From the NCBI RefSeq assembly GCF_033807535.1, contig NZ_CP136856.1, forward strand, positions 3,508,185-3,572,184: a DNA stretch of 64,000 nt, in the 5' to 3' direction. Position 1 is the stretch's first letter. Each line of letters begins with the position of its first letter. This DNA comes from Oceanisphaera sp. IT1-181. GTDB taxonomy: Bacteria; Pseudomonadota; Gammaproteobacteria; Enterobacterales; Aeromonadaceae. The position numbers and the translations under genes were made by a program. This document shows positions 17,988-25,743 of the stretch, piece after piece. Under the pieces are notes generated by a model. The model saw nothing but the letters and a program-made list of their open reading frames with translations. It did no database searches and was not told the origin of the DNA.

Positions 17988-18497
17988 TTACTCGGCAGTT
18001 TGGTCGGCATCTTCTTCAGCGCTAGGCTCTGCGCCATGGCGGCGTTGCAGGGCTAGGCCTTGCAAGAAGTTCCGCAAGAACTGGTCGCCACACGGTTTGA
18101 AGTGTTTATGGTCGGGTTTGCGAAACAAAGAAGTCAGCTCAGGCTTTCTTACAATAAATCCGGCCAAGGCCAGCAAGCTTAAAATATCATCTTCTTTTAG
18201 TTGCAAGGCGACGCGCAGCTTCTTAAAGACTTGGTTGTTCATCGGCTCGGCACCTTCAGTCTTAGGTGCAGGTCCACCTTCGCGTGGGCCTCTTTCTTGT
18301 AATACTAAGCCATCTAAAAAGCCCAATAGCTGCTCATTGCTGCAGCTGTGGTAGTTTTCATCTTCTTCTTTGGCGAGCAAGGCTAAAAACTGCGCTTCAT
18401 CAATCTCAATACCACCTTGAGCAAACAGGGCGAGTGACTGAGCATCTTTTAAGTCCAGTGAGTAGCGCACGCGGCGTAAAATATCGTTATTAGTCAT
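17988..18497 (-). CDS. yehS: DUF1456 family protein (YehS-like)
   Basis: 169-residue protein with two tandem DUF1456 repeats of about 65 residues. Each has a helical start (NDILRRVRYSLDLKD; NNQVFKKLRVALQLKEDDIL) and an xCxxxxLxxFLxGL end (CSNEQLLGFLDGL; CGDQFLRNFLQGL). It matches E. coli YehS in order and length, apart from an acidic C-terminal tail. Molecular function is unknown. One base separates it from the RRM gene upstream, so the two probably form an operon. Confidence 0.9.
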   Translation of the reverse strand: MTNNDILRRVRYSLDLKDAQSLALFAQGGIEIDEAQFLALLAKEEDENYHSCSNEQLLGFLDGLVLQERGPREGGPAPKTEGAEPMNNQVFKKLRVALQLKEDDILSLLALAGFIVRKPELTSLFRKPDHKHFKPCGDQFLRNFLQGLALQRRHGAEPSAEEDADQTAE

Positions 18498-18498
18498 A

Positions 18499-18771
18499 TT
18501 ATTTTGGCTCCACTTTTTTAGCTTCTTCTGGCTTATCTTCGGCTTTTTTCACGCGAATTTTTTCACCGTCTACTTCGATACCGTTCAAACTCTTGATGGC
18601 GGCTTTAGCTTGAGCAGGGTTTGGCATAAAGGCAAAACCAAAACCTTTTGAGTTATTGGTATTAGGATCCATAACCAGATGGAAGTACTGCACTAAGCCG
18701 TAAGGGGCGAGCAGTGCTAAGATTTTTTCTTCGGTAGTGAGGCGAGATAAGCCTCGGATCATAATCTTCAT
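18499..18771 (-). CDS. RNA recognition motif (RRM) protein
   Basis: 90-residue single-RRM protein of the bacterial RBP type. RNP2 is MIRGL (residues 4-8) and RNP1 is KGFGFAFM (near 42-49), with the aromatic residues that stack on RNA bases. The C-terminal tail is Lys/Glu-rich. Such proteins bind single-stranded RNA; targets are unknown. An AGAAT-type purine stretch precedes the ATG. It heads a two-gene unit with the DUF1456 gene. Confidence 0.9.
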   Translation of the reverse strand: MKIMIRGLSRLTTEEKILALLAPYGLVQYFHLVMDPNTNNSKGFGFAFMPNPAQAKAAIKSLNGIEVDGEKIRVKKAEDKPEEAKKVEPK

Positions 18772-18963
18772 GGATTCTCCAAAATAATATGTTGGCGCCT
18801 TATCTTAAGATGATAAGCCGTTCATTAAGTGGTTGTTTATAAAATGGGCTGGCATAAGCCTGAATGCTTAATGCAAGGGGTCGCGAGTGTAGCAGTTTGT
18901 CTGGCTAACGTCTGCCTGCTTATGCCTGACTATTTAGAGGATAGCACCGAGATTGGCGTCCAT

Positions 18964-18991
18964 AAAAAAGCCGACCTTTACGGGCCGGCTT
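18964..18991 (-). terminator. Intrinsic terminator of the symporter gene
   Basis: On the minus strand AAGCCGGCC pairs with GGTCGGCTT (one G-U) around CGTAAA, followed by TTTT. It lies 44 bp past the symporter stop. Confidence 0.85.
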
Positions 18992-19034
18992 GTGATCATT
19001 TTACGTGTTAACCGTGTGACGTCATGGTTTAAAA

Positions 19035-20477
19035 CTAACTTTCTAAACTGCGAATACGTTGGCGCAAGATAGAAAAATCAAAGGTCTGGCGGTTAGGCAT
19101 AAACTGCAATAACACAGAGACCAGCACAGGTACTAAGCTCGCCAGTAAGAATGACTCCAATAGATATTCGATTGGCGCACCAGGGGCTGGGAACAGCCAC
19201 AGGCCTGCGATTAAGCCGGCGGCGGTGCTGAGCACGGCGTTATAAGCCTGATAACGAGCGCTATAAAAGCCAAAGAACACCGGGAAGGCCGCGGCGCAAC
19301 ATAAGAGATCGGCCAATAAGAACAGATACAAGACGCTAAAGCCTTGAGACGCCACTATCAATACCGGAATAGAGATCAATACTATCAACCAGCGGGATAA
19401 ACCCAGCAGGCGGTTGGCGCTAAAATCCGGTAACAGACGGCGCAAGTCCACCACTATCATGCTGGAAATACCGCTGATGGTGGAGTCGGCGCTGCTCATA
19501 ATCAAGGCTAGGCCAAAGGGCAATAAACCGATGGCAAACCACAACGGAATGTTAGACAGCAGCACATCAAACACGGCTACCGAGCCATCACCTGCTAAGC
19601 CTAAGCCCACGAAGGCTAAGCCGAATAGGCCCATGATAAAGATAAAGATGAAGCTCAAGATACCGCTGACGATAAAGCCATTACGAATGGCTTTATTATC
19701 TTGAGCGGCAAAAATACGCTGCCAAGTGCCTTGGTAAAAAAGCCCGGTTAACACTACCGCAATAAAGAAGGTGAGGCCGGATTTAAAGCCACCCATATCA
19801 AAGGGATTGAGTAGCTCTGGCGCTTTTTCTTTGAGGCCGGCGATAGTGGGCCCAATGCCGCCCACCGCTTGCCAGCCAAACATAATCAGCAGTAATAAAA
19901 ACGGCAGTATTACTATGATCTGTAGGCGGTCGGTAAAAATGGTGACGCGCAGGCCGCCGTATAAGGTGTAGAGCAGGGTGGCCAACATTACGATAGAAGC
20001 AGTAGCCCACAAAGGCACGGGTGCCAGCAAACTTACCATTTTAGCGACGGCGGTGAGGCCTGCGGTCAGTGAGATAAACATGTAGAACATCATGATCACC
20101 ATCACGAAGCCATACATGGTTTTACCGTAGCGATGCAGCACAAATTCAGTGAGGGTGTGGCCTTCTGGGATCAGCTCGCGCAGCCTTTTACCTAAGGGGA
20201 TCATCATAAAGCGGGGCGCAAGTGAGCCCAGTGCATAGCCGATCACCGCCCCTATGCCGCCCCACGTGGCGGCTTCTGCCGGGCCAAATAATATCCAAGC
20301 GCCGAGCGTGGTGGCTAATAATGTCAGCATAGTGGATATGCCGTTTTGACTATTGCGAGCCACGACAAAGTCTTCGATATTGTCTTGCTGGCGGCGCGCA
20401 TAATAGAGGCCTGGAATAGCAAACATGGCGGCAAATAAGCAGAGCCATAAAATGGCTTCGGTAGTGCTGAGTAGCAT
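19035..20477 (-). CDS. TPP-riboswitch-controlled sodium:solute symporter (SSS family)
   Basis: 480-residue polytopic transporter with about 13 membrane helices. SSS-family features are GAWILFGPAEAATWGGIGAVIGY and the later SSADSTISGISSMIVVD (sodium-site serine-rich helix). I start at the ATG ending 20477 (MLLSTTEAILW), preceded by GGGAG; an upstream in-frame start is not supported. A TPP riboswitch in its leader (20595-20705) indicates repression by thiamine pyrophosphate, so the substrate is probably thiamine or a precursor such as a pyrimidine or thiazole. That is inference; PanF-like SSS proteins (ThiV) have been predicted for this role elsewhere. Confidence 0.87.
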   Translation of the reverse strand: MLLSTTEAILWLCLFAAMFAIPGLYYARRQQDNIEDFVVARNSQNGISTMLTLLATTLGAWILFGPAEAATWGGIGAVIGYALGSLAPRFMMIPLGKRLRELIPEGHTLTEFVLHRYGKTMYGFVMVIMMFYMFISLTAGLTAVAKMVSLLAPVPLWATASIVMLATLLYTLYGGLRVTIFTDRLQIIVILPFLLLLIMFGWQAVGGIGPTIAGLKEKAPELLNPFDMGGFKSGLTFFIAVVLTGLFYQGTWQRIFAAQDNKAIRNGFIVSGILSFIFIFIMGLFGLAFVGLGLAGDGSVAVFDVLLSNIPLWFAIGLLPFGLALIMSSADSTISGISSMIVVDLRRLLPDFSANRLLGLSRWLIVLISIPVLIVASQGFSVLYLFLLADLLCCAAAFPVFFGFYSARYQAYNAVLSTAAGLIAGLWLFPAPGAPIEYLLESFLLASLVPVLVSVLLQFMPNRQTFDFSILRQRIRSLES

Positions 20478-20594
20478 GTATTCTCCCTTTGCCAAAAGGC
20501 AAACATGATTAACATCGTCAGTCATTGACGGTTATATGGGCGATAGTATGCCGGGTAACAACGGTCGCAGAGGTGGGGAGTGAGGGTAAGTCAG

Positions 20595-20705
20595 TTCCTT
20601 CCCTTCGCCGGCATTATCCGGATCAGGTTCTAAGGGTTACCGCTGCAAGTAGCGGAATCTCAGCCAAATTGGGTGTAATTTCTACACCTTAGGCTCCCCC
20701 AGGAA
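20595..20705 (-). ncRNA. TPP riboswitch (THI element) upstream of the symporter
   Basis: Read on the minus strand, the aptamer has the invariant GGCTGAGA, a long P3a-type arm, ACCC, GAACCTGATC and the CCGGCGAAGGGA segment. Outer stem TTCCT (20701-20705) pairs with AGGAA (20595-20599). A TTTGCC-TTTT-GGCAAA hairpin directly before the GGGAG ribosome site of the symporter may be part of the expression platform. Confidence 0.96.
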
Positions 20706-20713
20706 TGACAATG

Positions 20714-20742
20714 AGAGTAAGAATAAAAGTGACGCTTGTCAA
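20714..20742 (-). promoter_or_regulatory. Putative sigma-70 promoter of the riboswitch transcript
   Basis: TTGACA (20737-20742) and TACTCT (20714-20719) are 17 bases apart on the minus strand, placing the start point at the 5' edge of the aptamer. Confidence 0.6.
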
Positions 20743-20842
20743 ACATTGGACTTACGTGAGGTGGGAGGTAGAGGCCGCTTTAGCTGGCCGATGGCACGTA
20801 GCGGCATAAAGTGATCAAACAAGATGATATTTCCAAACCAAG

Positions 20843-20959
20843 CTCCTGACATACGTCAGAATGACGGCGAAAAAAAGCCCCGAGCTTGGCTCAGGGCTTT
20901 TTATCTAGGTTGGTGCTTATCGTTTTGCTGCGCAAAACCGGCCGGATAAATCGGCCTCT
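20843..20959. repeat. Composite intergenic repeat, copy B
   Basis: Same three-part block as at 11059-11192: CCTGACATACGTCAGAATGA, then a GCCCCGAG hairpin with A/T tracts, then GTTTTGCTGCGCAAAACCGG and CGGCCTCT. It lies downstream of pyrC. Confidence 0.6.
20870..20905 (-). terminator. Intrinsic terminator of pyrC
   Basis: On the minus strand AAAGCCCTGAGC pairs with GCTCGGGGCTTT (one mismatch) around CAA, followed by a run of T. It lies 72 bp past the pyrC stop. Confidence 0.85.
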
Positions 20960-20976
20960 ACGGTATTAGCTAGGCG

Positions 20977-22020
20977 CTACTTCACCATCCAGCTGATGGT
21001 TTCACCGGCACGGATGGGCACCAACTCTTGACCACCTAAGGGCAGGGTGGCGGGCACAGACCAGGTCTCTTTCACCAAGGTAATGGTGTCTGAGTTGCGT
21101 GGCAGGCCGTAAAAGTCTGGGCCGTTATGGCTGGTAAAGGCTTCCAGTTTATCCAGAGCACCCGCTTCTTCAAATACTTCTGCATACAGCTCAACGGCGG
21201 CGTGCGAGGTATAAGCGCCAGCGCAACCACAGGCGGTTTCTTTATTTTGCTTAAAATGCGGCGCCGAGTCGGTACCGATAAAGAATTTCTTATTACCACT
21301 GATGGCTGCGCGCACTAACGCTTGCTGATGGGTGTTGCGCTTTAAAATCGGTAAGCAGTAATAGTGCGGACGAATGCCACCCACCAGCATGTGGTTACGG
21401 TTAAACATCAAGTGATGCGTGGTAATGGTAGCCGCTACGTTATCACCGGCTTGCTCCACAAACTTAACCGCGTGCTCGGTAGTAATGTGCTCGAGTACGA
21501 TTTTCAGCTGAGGAAAATCGCGCACTACGTCGGGCAAGATAGTCTCAAGAAACACCTTCTCGCGGTCGAAAATATCCACGCTGGCGTCGGTCACTTCGCC
21601 GTGCACCAACAACAAGATGCCGGTTTCTTGCATCACATCCAACACTGAGTAAATATTCTTCACGTCAGTTACGCCGGAGTCCGAGTTGGTGGTGGCACCC
21701 GCTGGATACAACTTGCAGGCCACGATTTTACCGCTGGCTTTGGCGCGCCGGATCTCTTCTGGATCTGTCTTATCGGTGAGGTACAAGCTCATCAAAGGTT
21801 CAAACAGGCTGCCTGGTGGGCGCACTGCCGTTATCTTGTCGTAATAGGCCAGCGCCAGCTCGGTAGTAGTGGCGGGCGGCAAAAGATTAGGCATTACTAA
21901 AGCGCGGCCTAAATAACGGCTAGCATCAGCCACTGTGTCTTTGAGTTGTTCGCCATCACGCAAGTGTAAATGCCAATCATCAGGGCGGGTAATCGTCAGG
22001 CTAGTCAGTTGTGTGCTCAT
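20977..22020 (-). CDS. pyrC: Dihydroorotase
   Basis: Class II dihydroorotase of pyrimidine biosynthesis, interconverting carbamoyl aspartate and dihydroorotate. 347 residues from the ATG ending 22020 (MSTQLTSLTITRPDDWHLHL), against 348 in E. coli. GGAG precedes the start; a longer in-frame extension is rejected. Zinc ligands His17 and His19 are in HLHLRDG. The carboxylated Lys is in KLYPAGATTNS, near residue 102. FIGTDSAPH carries the catalytic Asp. It lies between the two TPP-regulated units and reads toward the symporter, but has its own terminator and no THI element. Confidence 0.97.
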   Translation of the reverse strand: MSTQLTSLTITRPDDWHLHLRDGEQLKDTVADASRYLGRALVMPNLLPPATTTELALAYYDKITAVRPPGSLFEPLMSLYLTDKTDPEEIRRAKASGKIVACKLYPAGATTNSDSGVTDVKNIYSVLDVMQETGILLLVHGEVTDASVDIFDREKVFLETILPDVVRDFPQLKIVLEHITTEHAVKFVEQAGDNVAATITTHHLMFNRNHMLVGGIRPHYYCLPILKRNTHQQALVRAAISGNKKFFIGTDSAPHFKQNKETACGCAGAYTSHAAVELYAEVFEEAGALDKLEAFTSHNGPDFYGLPRNSDTITLVKETWSVPATLPLGGQELVPIRAGETISWMVK

Positions 22021-22215
22021 TGGGCGGGTTCTCCATTGCATCCAGACGGCCATTATCCACTGCCGAGCTGTTTTAACCAAATCCACATTAATGTGAGGGG
22101 TGAAGAGTAAGGTGTTAGGGGTACAACAACTGTGAGTCTGCAGACTTACGGTTAGGTTTTCCACCTCACGCTTCACGCCTCACAATTCACCCTTTTTATG
22201 CTATGGTCTAGCTTG

Positions 22216-22301
22216 TGACACGGGGTGTCTGGCAGCACATCTGCCTGGCTGAGATAACACCCGTCGAACCTGATCCAGTTCATACTGGCGAAGGGATGTC
22301 A
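22216..22301 (+). ncRNA. TPP riboswitch (THI element) upstream of the SDR-LLM operon
   Basis: Canonical aptamer: outer stem TGACA/TGTCA, GGGGTGTC, CTGGCTGAGATAACACCC, GAACCTGATCCAGTTCATAC and TGGCGAAGGGA. Downstream, CCTCT can pair with the AGAGG that forms the ribosome site of the SDR gene, suggesting translational control. Confidence 0.97.
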
Positions 22302-22367
22302 GCCATTCGGCTCTCGGCAACACTGCCCATCTGCCTTCGCCTCTGACTTTTTAGAGGTAGTAAAGCC

Positions 22368-23171
22368 ATGCAACACAACCAAACCGATCCCCAAAATCAG
22401 CACACTGCACAGCCATTCGATCAACAGTTGGTATTAGTCACCGGCGGCGCTCGCGGCTTGGGCGAGCATTTAGTGCGCGCCTTCTTGCGTGAAGGTGCCA
22501 AGGTGGTAATAAACTATTTAAACAGTGCCGAGGCCGCTCAACAGCTGGCATCCGATTACCCCGAGCAGGCGCTAGCCATACAAGCCGACGTGACCGATGC
22601 GGCAGCTGTGCAAGCTCTGTTTGCACAAGCGAAAGCCCACTTTGGTCAGCCTATTACCACGGTTATCAATAACGCCCTGCCGGCTTTCTCGTTTAATGGT
22701 GATGCCCGTGAAAATGCCGACCAATTAAGCTGGAGCAACGTACAGCAGCAGTTTGAAGGTGTGGTTAAGGGGGCGTTAAACACCACTCAAGCCGCGCTTG
22801 CCGGCATGCGTGAAGCGGGCTTTGGCCGTATCGTGAATATCGGTACTAATCTGTTCCAAAATCCAGTGGTGCCATACCACGACTACACAGCCGCTAAAGC
22901 CGCATTGCTATCGCTGACCCGCACCCTTTCTCAAGACTTAGGTCCCGACCAAATCACCGTAAACATGGTATCTGGCGGTTTGCTGCGCACTACCGATGCT
23001 TCTGCGGCCACCCCAGAGGCGGTGTTTGATTATATTGCAGCTGCCACACCGCTGCGCCGCGTTACTACACCCGCTGAATTTGCCGATGCGACTTTATTTT
23101 TTGCCTCACCTTGGTCACGCTCTGTCACCGGCCAAAACTTGGTGGTGGATGGCGGCTTGGTGAAAAACTAA
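22368..23171 (+). CDS. Short-chain dehydrogenase/reductase under TPP riboswitch control
   Basis: 267-residue classical SDR. The nucleotide-binding TGGARGLG spans residues 25-32. INNALPAF replaces the usual NNAG. The catalytic YxxxK is in HDYTAAKAAL, and the C-terminus ends with TGQNLVVDGGLV as in FabG-like enzymes. It is the first gene after a TPP riboswitch, and its stop overlaps the next start (TAATG), so a two-gene thiamine-repressed operon is likely. The redox substrate is unknown; by context a thiamine precursor or degradation product is possible (inference). Confidence 0.9.
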   Translation: MQHNQTDPQNQHTAQPFDQQLVLVTGGARGLGEHLVRAFLREGAKVVINYLNSAEAAQQLASDYPEQALAIQADVTDAAAVQALFAQAKAHFGQPITTVINNALPAFSFNGDARENADQLSWSNVQQQFEGVVKGALNTTQAALAGMREAGFGRIVNIGTNLFQNPVVPYHDYTAAKAALLSLTRTLSQDLGPDQITVNMVSGGLLRTTDASAATPEAVFDYIAAATPLRRVTTPAEFADATLFFASPWSRSVTGQNLVVDGGLVKN

Positions 23172-24490
23172 TGGCAGCTCAACAATTGGCAGATCAACAA
23201 GCGCAACGCATGATGCACCTGAACGTATTTTTATTTGGTTGTGGCCATCATAAGGGCGCTTGGCGCCATCCTAAATCGTCGGTAGAACGTTTAGGCGACA
23301 TCAGTTTTTTCGAAGAGTTGGCGCAAACTGCCGAGCGTGGCAAGTTGGATGCGGTGTTTTTTGCCGACGGCCAATCCGCCGGTAATGTCTCCGATGGCAG
23401 CTGGTGGTTTTTAGAACCCTTAACGGCCTTGGCCGCCATGAGCCGTGCCACCGATAAAATCGGCCTGATCAGCACAGTGTCCAGTACCTTCTACACGCCG
23501 TTTCATGCGGCGCGCTATATGGCGTCCTTGGATCATATCTCTGGCGGTCGTATGGGTTGGAACGTGGTGACGTCTATGTTTGATATGGAAGCGCGTAACC
23601 ATAACTACGAGGCCATGCCGGTGCACGCAGACCGCTATCGCCGCGCCGATGAGTTTGTGGATGCAGTGCTTAAACTCTGGGATTCTTGGGAAGCAGACGC
23701 ACTCAGTTTTGATCGCTCGGGCCATTATGCAGATCCGACCAAGGTGAATGCCATTAACCATAACGGCGAGTTCTTCTTAGTGGATGGCCCGCTTAACGTG
23801 CCGCGCTCGCCCCAAGGACATCCGGTTATGTTTCAAGCTGGCGCCTCTGAAGAAGGCCGAGAATTAGCCGCGCGCCGCGCCGAAGGCATATATGCGGTGG
23901 CGTACGATTTGCCGGCGGCCCAAGAATATTATCGAGACATTAAGCGTCGGGTGCAGGCTGCCGGTCGTGAAGTTAATGTGCCCATTATGCCGGGCTTAGT
24001 CACTTATGTGGCGGCCACCGAAGAAGAGGCTAAAGCCAAGCAGCGCGAGCTGGATGAGCTATTGCCCGTTGATGCCTCATTGCGCCAGCTCGGTATATAT
24101 ACCCAACAAGATTGCATGAACTGGGAGCTGGATAAGCCAGTGCCTGAGCTGCCATCTTTAGAAGAATTTACTGGCCCTAAAGGCCGTTACAGCACTATTT
24201 TACGCATCATAGAAACCGAGCAGCCGACGGTGCGCCAGTTATTGGGTCGTTTAGCGGCCGGTGGTGGCCATTGCACTATAGTGGGCACGCCTGTGCAAAT
24301 TGCCGATCAGATGGAGTTGTGGTTTAAAAATGAAGGGGCCGATGGTTTTAATCTAATGCCGCCTTCATTGCCCTATAGCCTCAATGACTTTGTGGATCAG
24401 GTGGTGCCTGAACTACAGCGCCGCGGTCTGTTTCGTCGCGATTATGAAACCGATACCTTGCGCGGCCACTTAGGCTTAGCTAAGCCGTAA
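23171..24490 (+). CDS. LLM-class flavin-dependent monooxygenase (NtaA/SnaA/DszA/SoxA type)
   Basis: 439-residue FMNH2-dependent monooxygenase of the bacterial-luciferase superfamily. The N-terminal GCGHHKGAWRHP, GLISTVSSTFYTPFHAAR, DHISGGRMGWNVVTS and QAGASEEGRELAARRAEG blocks are typical of the NtaA/DszA subgroup. The start is the ATG at 23171, overlapping the SDR stop; a longer in-frame start inside the SDR gene is rejected. Members oxidise C-N or C-S bonds using reduced flavin from a separate reductase. Riboswitch control points to thiamine metabolism. No flavin reductase is adjacent, although the SDR partner could act on the product or precursor. Confidence 0.9.
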   Translation: MAAQQLADQQAQRMMHLNVFLFGCGHHKGAWRHPKSSVERLGDISFFEELAQTAERGKLDAVFFADGQSAGNVSDGSWWFLEPLTALAAMSRATDKIGLISTVSSTFYTPFHAARYMASLDHISGGRMGWNVVTSMFDMEARNHNYEAMPVHADRYRRADEFVDAVLKLWDSWEADALSFDRSGHYADPTKVNAINHNGEFFLVDGPLNVPRSPQGHPVMFQAGASEEGRELAARRAEGIYAVAYDLPAAQEYYRDIKRRVQAAGREVNVPIMPGLVTYVAATEEEAKAKQRELDELLPVDASLRQLGIYTQQDCMNWELDKPVPELPSLEEFTGPKGRYSTILRIIETEQPTVRQLLGRLAAGGGHCTIVGTPVQIADQMELWFKNEGADGFNLMPPSLPYSLNDFVDQVVPELQRRGLFRRDYETDTLRGHLGLAKP

Positions 24491-24504
24491 CTGACTGTGA
24501 GGGG

Positions 24505-24533
24505 AAAGGGTGTGGCGTAAAGCGCCACCCTTT
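24505..24533 (+). terminator. Possible terminator after the LLM monooxygenase
   Basis: AAAGGGTG-(TG)-GCG can pair with CGCCACCCTTT around a short loop with a two-base bulge; the following T-tract is weak. Confidence 0.4.
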
Positions 24534-24664
24534 ACCCTCTCTTTCGGATCTATATTTTTACTCCTCACAATCGGGCCATTCCATCCTCACACCTCCGCTG
24601 CACTAAAAACCACCTATGCTAAAAAGCGTGTCTATTAACTCTTTTTTCAGCATTAGGAGCTAGC

Positions 24665-25348
24665 ATGCATATTTTAATGGTGATGACCTCTCATGATAAA
24701 TTAGGCGACAGTGGTAAGAAAACCGGCCTGTGGCTTGAAGAGTTTGCCGCGCCTTATTACGTATTTAAAGATGCGGGCGCCGATATTACCTTGGCGACGC
24801 CTCAAGGCGGCATGCCACCCATAGATCCCAACAGTGTTGAGCCCGATGCACTTACTCCCGCCACCGAGCGCTATGCTGCGGATGCCAGCGTCAAGGCGCA
24901 ATTAGCGAATACCTTTGAGCTAAAAGATTTTTCTGCTTTTGAATTTGACGCGGTTTTTTACCCCGGCGGCCATGGGCCATTGTGGGATTTAGCCGAAGAT
25001 CCTCATTCCATTAGCTTGATTCAAGCTATGCTTGCTGCTAATAAACCGGTGGCCGCCGTGTGCCATGCACCGGGTGTATTGCGCCATATTAATGCGGCTG
25101 ATGGCTTGCCTTGGGTAAATGGCAAGCGGGTGACGGGTTTTAGTAACAGCGAAGAAGCAGCGGCAGGGCTTACGGATATAGTGCCATTTTTGGTGGAAGA
25201 CATGCTTAAACAGAGTGGCGGTGAATATCATAAGGCCGACGACTGGCAGTCTTATATAGAAACGGACGGTTTGCTGATCACCGGCCAAAACCCCGCATCA
25301 TCCGCCGCCACCGCCGAAGCACTATTAGCGAAACTTAACAGTACCTGA
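24665..25348 (+). CDS. DJ-1/PfpI family protein, 3' end altered by MITE insertion
   Basis: 227-residue type 1 glutamine amidotransferase-like protein of the DJ-1/HchA clan, whose members include glyoxalase III and chaperone-like deglycases. The nucleophile is Cys in VCHAPGVL, near residue 133, with an acidic residue from GLWLEEF near 25. The C-terminus is unusual: the last codons ACC TGA come from the first bases of a 290-bp MITE. Removing the element and one target copy restores AGT AAA ACT TAA, so the uninterrupted protein would have ended SKT. The change is one to two residues and probably harmless. GGAG precedes the ATG. Confidence 0.9.
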   Translation: MHILMVMTSHDKLGDSGKKTGLWLEEFAAPYYVFKDAGADITLATPQGGMPPIDPNSVEPDALTPATERYAADASVKAQLANTFELKDFSAFEFDAVFYPGGHGPLWDLAEDPHSISLIQAMLAANKPVAAVCHAPGVLRHINAADGLPWVNGKRVTGFSNSEEAAAGLTDIVPFLVEDMLKQSGGEYHKADDWQSYIETDGLLITGQNPASSAATAEALLAKLNST

Positions 25349-25633
25349 TTACCCACAAAGCTCAGCCATGTTTCAGAAAACTCAGCACCAATGAATTCAA
25401 TAGGTTACAGGTAGGCACCGCCTCTTCGGTGAAGAATATGAGGCTCAGTTTGGTATTTCGACCTTGTAGGGGCCCGTCTCTTCGGCGAAGAGGACTTCGG
25501 CCCGGTTTGGTGTTTGGGTTTAAATCTAAACCTCAGTAACAGCCAGCAGAGCTGGCCTGCCGAATAAATTGGGCAGCTACAAAGAACAAACCAAAATAGG
25601 GTGCGTTATGGCTGAGGTTCATACGTAATTAGG
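25344..25633. mobile_element. Non-autonomous MITE-like element, copy 1 (290 bp)
   Basis: The element starts CCTGATTACCCAC and ends GTACGTAATTAGG-like (ATACGTAATTAGG). Its 28-bp imperfect terminal inverted repeats extend inward to CTCAGCCAT, and it is flanked by the 8-bp duplication TAACAGTA (25336-25343 and 25634-25641). It has no coding capacity. An internal palindrome GTCTCTTCGGCGAAGAGGAC is conserved in the second copy. It supplies the stop codon of the upstream gene. The mobilising transposase is not in this window. Confidence 0.88.
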
Positions 25634-25687
25634 TAACAGTAAAACTTAAGTACCCGTTTAATCCCTAACGAGAGCATTGCAGGTAAT

Positions 25688-25716
25688 AAAACGGCGGCCT
25701 AATGGCCGCCGTTTTT
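25688..25716. terminator. Bidirectional intrinsic terminator
   Basis: AAAACGGCGGCC, loop TAAT, GGCCGCCGTTTTT; it lies between the MITE and the end of the large membrane-protein gene and can serve both strands. Confidence 0.9.
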
Positions 25717-25743
25717 ATGCTGTAGTTATGATGCTATTAGAAG

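Noticed and set aside
22021..22176. 52-residue extension of dihydroorotase
   Set aside because: The family start MSTQLTSLTITRPDDWHLHL at 22020 has a ribosome site; the extension is unlike any dihydroorotase.
25344..25633. Repetitive palindromic segment as a CRISPR or small RNA
   Set aside because: Terminal inverted repeats and an 8-bp target duplication explain it as a MITE; there are no spaced direct repeats.
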